From a bacterium UBA1790 (GTDB lineage Bacteria; Bacteroidota; Bacteroidia; Bacteroidales; Muribaculaceae), in assembly GCA_002314465.1 (NCBI GenBank), contig DCGA01000167.1, forward strand, positions 2,498 to 9,760: a DNA stretch of 7,263 nt. Reading direction: 5' to 3'. The position numbers were made by a program, and so were the translations under genes. Below are positions 3,966 through 7,263 of this stretch, piece by piece (the first letter of the stretch is position 1; each line of letters starts with the position of its first letter). The notes beneath the pieces are model-generated. The model was not told where the DNA came from. It saw only the letters and a program-made list of their open reading frames with translations, and ran no database searches.

Positions 3966-6050
3966 GTGAAGTTATTTAGACTCTTATATATAGTCGTTGT
4001 GGCAGCGATGGGGCTTGTGCTCTACTCGTGTGCCAATATCGGTTCGCCCGAGGGCGGTCCCATTGACTTCACGCCCCCGCACTACGTGAAATCATCTCCG
4101 GCACAGGGTGCAGTAAACGTCAAGGGCAACAAGGTGGAAATCATCTTTGACGAGATTGTCAACATAAAGGACCAGCAGAAGAAGGTTTCGGTGTCGCCCG
4201 TGCAGAAAGAACCGCCTATCATCAAGGCACAGGGGCGCAAGGTCACCATTGAGTTCCGCGACGAGATGAAGCCCAATACTACCTACAGCATCGATTTCTC
4301 TAACGCCATCGAGGACAACAACGAGGGCAATCCCATTGACGGATTCTCGTTTGCATTCTCTACCGGCGACAACATCGACTCGCTGCAGATATCGGGCCTA
4401 CTGCTGCAAGCACGCAACCTTGAGCCCATGAAGCACACCGTAGTGGGCCTTCACAGCGTGCTCGACGACACAGCGTTCACCTCTCTCCCCTTTGAGCGCA
4501 TGTGCCGCACCAACGACCGCGGCCAGTTCACCCTGCGCAACATCAAGCCCGGCAAGTACCATGTGTTTGCCCTCAACGACATGGACGGCAACTACCGCAT
4601 GGCACGCACCGAGGACATTGCCTTCCTTGACGAAATCATCGTGCCCAGCGCAAGCCGTTATGAGTCGCAAGACACCGTGTTCACCTTCGACAACAAGGTA
4701 GACACTATCGTGACTGCTACCCACACGAGCTTCATGCCCAACAACGTGCTGCTCACCATGTTCAACGAGAACTTCCGTTCGCTATACCTCAAGACCACCA
4801 ACCGCACGACACCCGAGAGGCTGCACGTGCTATTCTCAGCCCCAAGCCCCGAGATGCCCACCCTGCGCATCCTTAAGCCCGAAAGCCATGCCGAGGACTG
4901 GTGCGTTACCGAGCGCGACGAGAACAACGACTCGATTTTCTACTGGATAACCGACTCGGCACTCATCAAGAGCGACAGCATAGTAGTGGCTATGGACTAC
5001 CTGCGCACCGACAGCACCGATAACCTGTCGCACAAGACCGACACCATCACCTTTGCCTACCGCAAGAGCGGAACGCTGCTCAAGCAGGAGGCTCAGGAAA
5101 AGAAGGAACGCGAGCAACTTGCAAAGCGCCTCGCTTCGATACGCGAAAAACAAGAAAAGGGCAAGGAAATTGACCCCGAGGAGGAGAAACTGCTCGCCGA
5201 TGCCGAGAAACCCAAAATCCCCAAGATCGACATCAAGATAAACCCGCAGGGCAACTTCGAGGTGTATGACACCGTTAAGGTAACGTTCCCCACTCCCATC
5301 GCGAGCATTGACCCCGCCGGCGTGCATCTGGAGATGAAACGCGACACTTTGTGGATAGAGCAGAAGGGGCTTCCCGCACTGAAACCCGTGGCCGAAGGCG
5401 ATGTGCTTAACTACATGCTCCCCTACACCTTTGAGCCCGACTCGTCCTACCGTTTCTACATCGACTCGCTTGCAGTGACATCGGTCTACGGCATACACAA
5501 CGACTCTACAGGACTGTCCTTCAAGGTCAAGGCACTTGAAGACTATGCCAACCTAAAGGTAAACGTTAATGTGCAGGATCATGCGTTCATAGAACTGCTC
5601 AACAACCAAGACCTGATGGTGCGCCGTCTCCAGGTGAAAAACGGCAGCGTGGACTTTGAGAATGTACCGCCACAGACCTATTACCTGCGACTGGTGCTCG
5701 ACACCAACGACAACGGCGAGTGGGACACCGGCAACTACCTGCAGCACAAGCAGCCCGAAGAGGTGTACTACTATCCCAAGCGACTCAAACTGCGCAAAAA
5801 CTGGGACATGGAAGAGACATGGGACATCTATGCCACTGCGCTCGACCTGCAGAAACCGCTTGACATAAAGAAGAACAAACCCGACGAGAACAAGAACAAA
5901 CTCCTCAATAGCCGCGACCAGCAGAACAAGAAGAAAAAGAACGGCCAGAACGACGATGACGAGGAGGACGAGTTCAACTCTAACGCCTACGGCAACGGCG
6001 TATACAGCGGCAATAGGTACAGAGACTATCAGAACAACCGCCGCCGTTAA
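3966..6050 (+). CDS. Ig-like domain (Big_5-type) lipoprotein with coiled-coil insertion
   Basis: The 694-residue product belongs to a widespread but functionally unassigned Bacteroidota lipoprotein family. A signal peptide ends in the lipobox LYSC with Cys22 as the lipidation site, followed by the typical ANIGSPEGGPIDFTPP stretch. Residues about 35-136 are a Big_5-like bacterial Ig domain closing in GFSFAFSTGD. Residues 140-230 resemble a carboxypeptidase-regulatory/prealbumin-like beta sandwich (GQFTLRNIKPGKYHVFALND). A charged helix, probably coiled coil, spans 373-415. Residues about 528-622 hold a second sandwich-like domain with the acidic loop DTNDNGEWDTG (579-589). The last 60 residues are Lys/Asn/Asp-rich low complexity. 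The start is GTG: an in-frame TAG lies at 3951-3953, and the next start, Met15, would destroy the signal peptide. It heads an operon with a hydrolase 11 nt downstream. Likely an outer-membrane-attached, periplasmic or surface protein; substrate or partner unknown. Confidence 0.85.
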   Translation: MKLFRLLYIVVVAAMGLVLYSCANIGSPEGGPIDFTPPHYVKSSPAQGAVNVKGNKVEIIFDEIVNIKDQQKKVSVSPVQKEPPIIKAQGRKVTIEFRDEMKPNTTYSIDFSNAIEDNNEGNPIDGFSFAFSTGDNIDSLQISGLLLQARNLEPMKHTVVGLHSVLDDTAFTSLPFERMCRTNDRGQFTLRNIKPGKYHVFALNDMDGNYRMARTEDIAFLDEIIVPSASRYESQDTVFTFDNKVDTIVTATHTSFMPNNVLLTMFNENFRSLYLKTTNRTTPERLHVLFSAPSPEMPTLRILKPESHAEDWCVTERDENNDSIFYWITDSALIKSDSIVVAMDYLRTDSTDNLSHKTDTITFAYRKSGTLLKQEAQEKKEREQLAKRLASIREKQEKGKEIDPEEEKLLADAEKPKIPKIDIKINPQGNFEVYDTVKVTFPTPIASIDPAGVHLEMKRDTLWIEQKGLPALKPVAEGDVLNYMLPYTFEPDSSYRFYIDSLAVTSVYGIHNDSTGLSFKVKALEDYANLKVNVNVQDHAFIELLNNQDLMVRRLQVKNGSVDFENVPPQTYYLRLVLDTNDNGEWDTGNYLQHKQPEEVYYYPKRLKLRKNWDMEETWDIYATALDLQKPLDIKKNKPDENKNKLLNSRDQQNKKKKNGQNDDDEEDEFNSNAYGNGVYSGNRYRDYQNNRRR

Positions 6051-6061
6051 TACCTCCATAC

Positions 6062-6739
6062 ATGATGAAACGGGGAGGCTCGCTTAGAATATGTGCCGTA
6101 GCGGCAACTGTCATCATACTGGCTGCAACCACAGTGTGGGGCTGGCTACAATGGCGCCAGGCAAAGTTGCAGTCATCGCTCATGGTAGTATTGTATGACA
6201 CCACAGGACTGCGCACAGGCGACTTGGTATTTCGCAATGGGCTGGGCAATGAGAGCCTATTAGTGACATCGACCAGCAAAGGCGAATACTCGCATGTGGG
6301 CATAGCCGTCGCAACAGCCACAGGGTGGCAAGTAGTGCACGCAGTCCCCGGCGAAGCGGCGCCCGATGTACCCGACTACCTGAAGTGCGAGCCCATAGAC
6401 AGTTTCTTTGAGCCACACCGCGCAATGGCAGGGGCTATGGCAAGGGTAGACTGCGACGATGCCACAGCGGCAGCAGCAGCCGAGGCTGCAATGCACAAGG
6501 TAATGGAAAAAGTGGAATTTGACCACAAGTACAACCTCGACGACACCACACAGCTCTACTGTACCGAACTTGTAAAACTGGCTTACTCAAAGCAAGGCAT
6601 AGACCTAAGCGAAGACCGATATGCACCCACGCCGGGCATAGGCGAGTCGGGGCGCATCATTTACCCCGAGCACTTGTGGGTATCGCCCCGTCTGGTAACA
6701 AAAAAGACATTTAAAACAACACTTTATACTAACCAATAA
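6062..6739 (+). CDS. YiiX-type permuted papain-fold cysteine hydrolase (NlpC/P60 superfamily, peptidase C92-like), membrane-anchored
   Basis: The 225-residue protein matches the YiiX/YebB-like branch of permuted NlpC/P60 enzymes, in which the catalytic His precedes the Cys. The fold starts at LRTGDLVFRNG (about 50-60). His78 lies in YSHVGIAV, and Cys167 lies in LYCTELVKLAY, with Glu169 just behind it as in relatives. Residues 9-29 form a hydrophobic signal anchor, so the domain should lie in the periplasm. Known relatives act on amide or ester bonds in cell-wall peptides or lipids; the substrate here cannot be told. Two adjacent ATGs (6062, 6065) are possible starts and differ by one Met. It begins 11 nt after the Ig-like lipoprotein and ends 13 nt before the DUF4878-type lipoprotein, so all three are probably one operon. 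The Ala-rich run near residues 138-147 is an ordinary helix. Confidence 0.88.
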   Translation: MMKRGGSLRICAVAATVIILAATTVWGWLQWRQAKLQSSLMVVLYDTTGLRTGDLVFRNGLGNESLLVTSTSKGEYSHVGIAVATATGWQVVHAVPGEAAPDVPDYLKCEPIDSFFEPHRAMAGAMARVDCDDATAAAAAEAAMHKVMEKVEFDHKYNLDDTTQLYCTELVKLAYSKQGIDLSEDRYAPTPGIGESGRIIYPEHLWVSPRLVTKKTFKTTLYTNQ

Positions 6740-6752
6740 AAATTACTTTACA

Positions 6753-7160
6753 ATGAAAAAACTGATTTTCGGCCTCATCCTGGCCATCGGCGCAATGATT
6801 GCATTAACTGCATGCAGCGACAGCAGCAACACCCCCACAGGCGTAACCAAGGCTTACTATGAAGCACTCATCAAGAATGACTTCAAGGCTGCAATGGAAT
6901 TCTGCTGCAAGAAAGACGGCAAACTACTTACCGACGAGGAGAAGCAGCAACTGACCAGCATGATGGAATCAAAACTCAACGACGAGAAGACCAAGGCTGC
7001 CATGGTTGCCAAGTATGAACTGGGCGAAGAGACAATCGCTGAGGATGGCAACAGCGCAACCGTAAAGGTGAAGACAACAACCGTCGAAGGCACTGAAAAA
7101 GAAGTAGAATCTAACTGCCTCAAGGTAGACGGAAAATGGTATATAAACTCTGGCAAATAA
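6753..7160 (+). CDS. Small lipoprotein with DUF4878-like (NTF2-fold) domain
   Basis: The 135-residue product starts with a clear lipoprotein signal peptide, MKKLIFGLILAIGAMIALTAC, with lipobox LTAC and Cys21. SDSSNTPTG follows. The mature part runs from TKAYYEALIKNDFKAAMEFC through a charged helix to alternating strands (NSATVKVKTTTVEG) and ends LKVDGKWYINSGK. This order, a helical 'YYEALIKNDFKAAM' motif then a curved sheet closing on 'DGKWYI', is that of DUF4878 and related NTF2-like lipoproteins common in Bacteroidota; their function is unknown. Cysteines in the EFCCKK motif (near 50-52) and near 121 in the sheet could form a disulfide in the periplasm. The start follows an A/T-rich leader 13 nt after the hydrolase stop, and a strong terminator follows the gene, making it the last gene of the envelope operon. 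CSDSS is only a partial match to the acidic surface-export tag reported for Bacteroidota lipoproteins, so its final location is open. Confidence 0.8.
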   Translation: MKKLIFGLILAIGAMIALTACSDSSNTPTGVTKAYYEALIKNDFKAAMEFCCKKDGKLLTDEEKQQLTSMMESKLNDEKTKAAMVAKYELGEETIAEDGNSATVKVKTTTVEGTEKEVESNCLKVDGKWYINSGK

Positions 7161-7186
7161 TCTCTCCAGAGAAAACCATAACAACA

Positions 7187-7224
7187 AGAAGCGCACGGAC
7201 TTTAAGCCTGTGCGCTTCTGTTTT
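7187..7224 (+). terminator. Intrinsic terminator after the envelope operon
   Basis: AGAAGCGCAC at 7187-7196 pairs perfectly with GTGCGCTTCT at 7210-7219. A further G-U and G-C pair narrows the loop to about 9 nt, and GTTTT follows. It lies 26 nt after the stop of the DUF4878-type gene. On the opposite strand the same hairpin is followed by TTGTTGTT, so it may also stop the convergent gene that ends at 7242. Confidence 0.85.
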
Positions 7225-7241
7225 ATGTGGTTATCTTGTTC

Positions 7242-7263
7242 TTAGAAGCGGAAGTAGGTCTCT
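7242..7263 (-). CDS. C-terminal end of a convergent gene, possibly an outer-membrane beta-barrel
   Basis: On the minus strand the edge reads codons for ETYFRF followed by TAA at 7244-7242. A C-terminal Phe with alternating aromatic residues is the signature of outer-membrane barrels, which are abundant in this phylum. The position also fits: the stop comes 18 nt before a hairpin that could end transcription from both sides. Only six codons are visible, so both the gene and its identity are tentative. Confidence 0.4.

Noticed and set aside
6465..6490. GC-rich GCAGCAGCAGC-like run in the hydrolase gene
   Set aside because: It encodes an alanine-rich helix in frame and has too few units to count as a repeat array.

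Overview
The window looks like ordinary chromosomal DNA from a member of the Bacteroidales (phylum Bacteroidota). Its fairly GC-rich coding sequence would suit a Muribaculaceae- or Prevotella-like gut bacterium, but I cannot settle the family. The evidence is the promoter style (TAnnTTTG -7 boxes, no Shine-Dalgarno motifs, A-rich leaders), lipoprotein signal peptides, a Bacteroidota-type Ig-like lipoprotein, and a probable outer-membrane protein tail ending in YFRF. I see no IS element, tRNA, rRNA, CRISPR array or phage gene.

Layout. (1) Positions 1-292, minus strand: the N-terminal part of lgt, reading off the left edge. (2) Positions 293-577: a divergent intergenic region with one promoter for lgt and one for the next gene. 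(3) Positions 578-3753, plus strand: a two-zinc-ribbon, tail-anchored membrane protein; manC (mannose-1-phosphate guanylyltransferase); an Lrp/AsnC regulator; and a D-2-hydroxyacid dehydrogenase. The last three are tightly packed (9-nt gap, then a 1-nt TGATG overlap). (4) Positions 3754-3965: a perfect 18-bp palindrome whose last base is the A of the start codon of a 46-codon, single-helix membrane protein, followed by a new promoter. (5) Positions 3966-7160, plus strand: an envelope operon of three exported proteins: an Ig-like lipoprotein with a GTG start almost on top of its promoter, a membrane-anchored YiiX-type permuted papain-fold hydrolase, and a small DUF4878-type lipoprotein. (6) Positions 7187-7224: a strong hairpin terminator. 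(7) Positions 7242-7263, minus strand: the last six codons of a convergent gene.

How the genes relate. Lgt attaches diacylglycerol to lipobox cysteines, so it should modify both lipoproteins encoded here, although it is not in their operon. ManC makes GDP-mannose for surface glycans. The Lrp-dehydrogenase pair is translationally coupled and may form a self-contained metabolic switch. The dehydrogenase carries a T-S-K sequence where NAD-dependent relatives usually have an acidic residue, which hints at NADPH use.

Nothing here is clearly a new defence or mobile system. The least explained items are the 46-codon membrane protein with the palindrome over its start, the probably leaderless GTG start of the Ig-like lipoprotein, and the non-His codon at the expected position of the essential Lgt histidine at the left edge.
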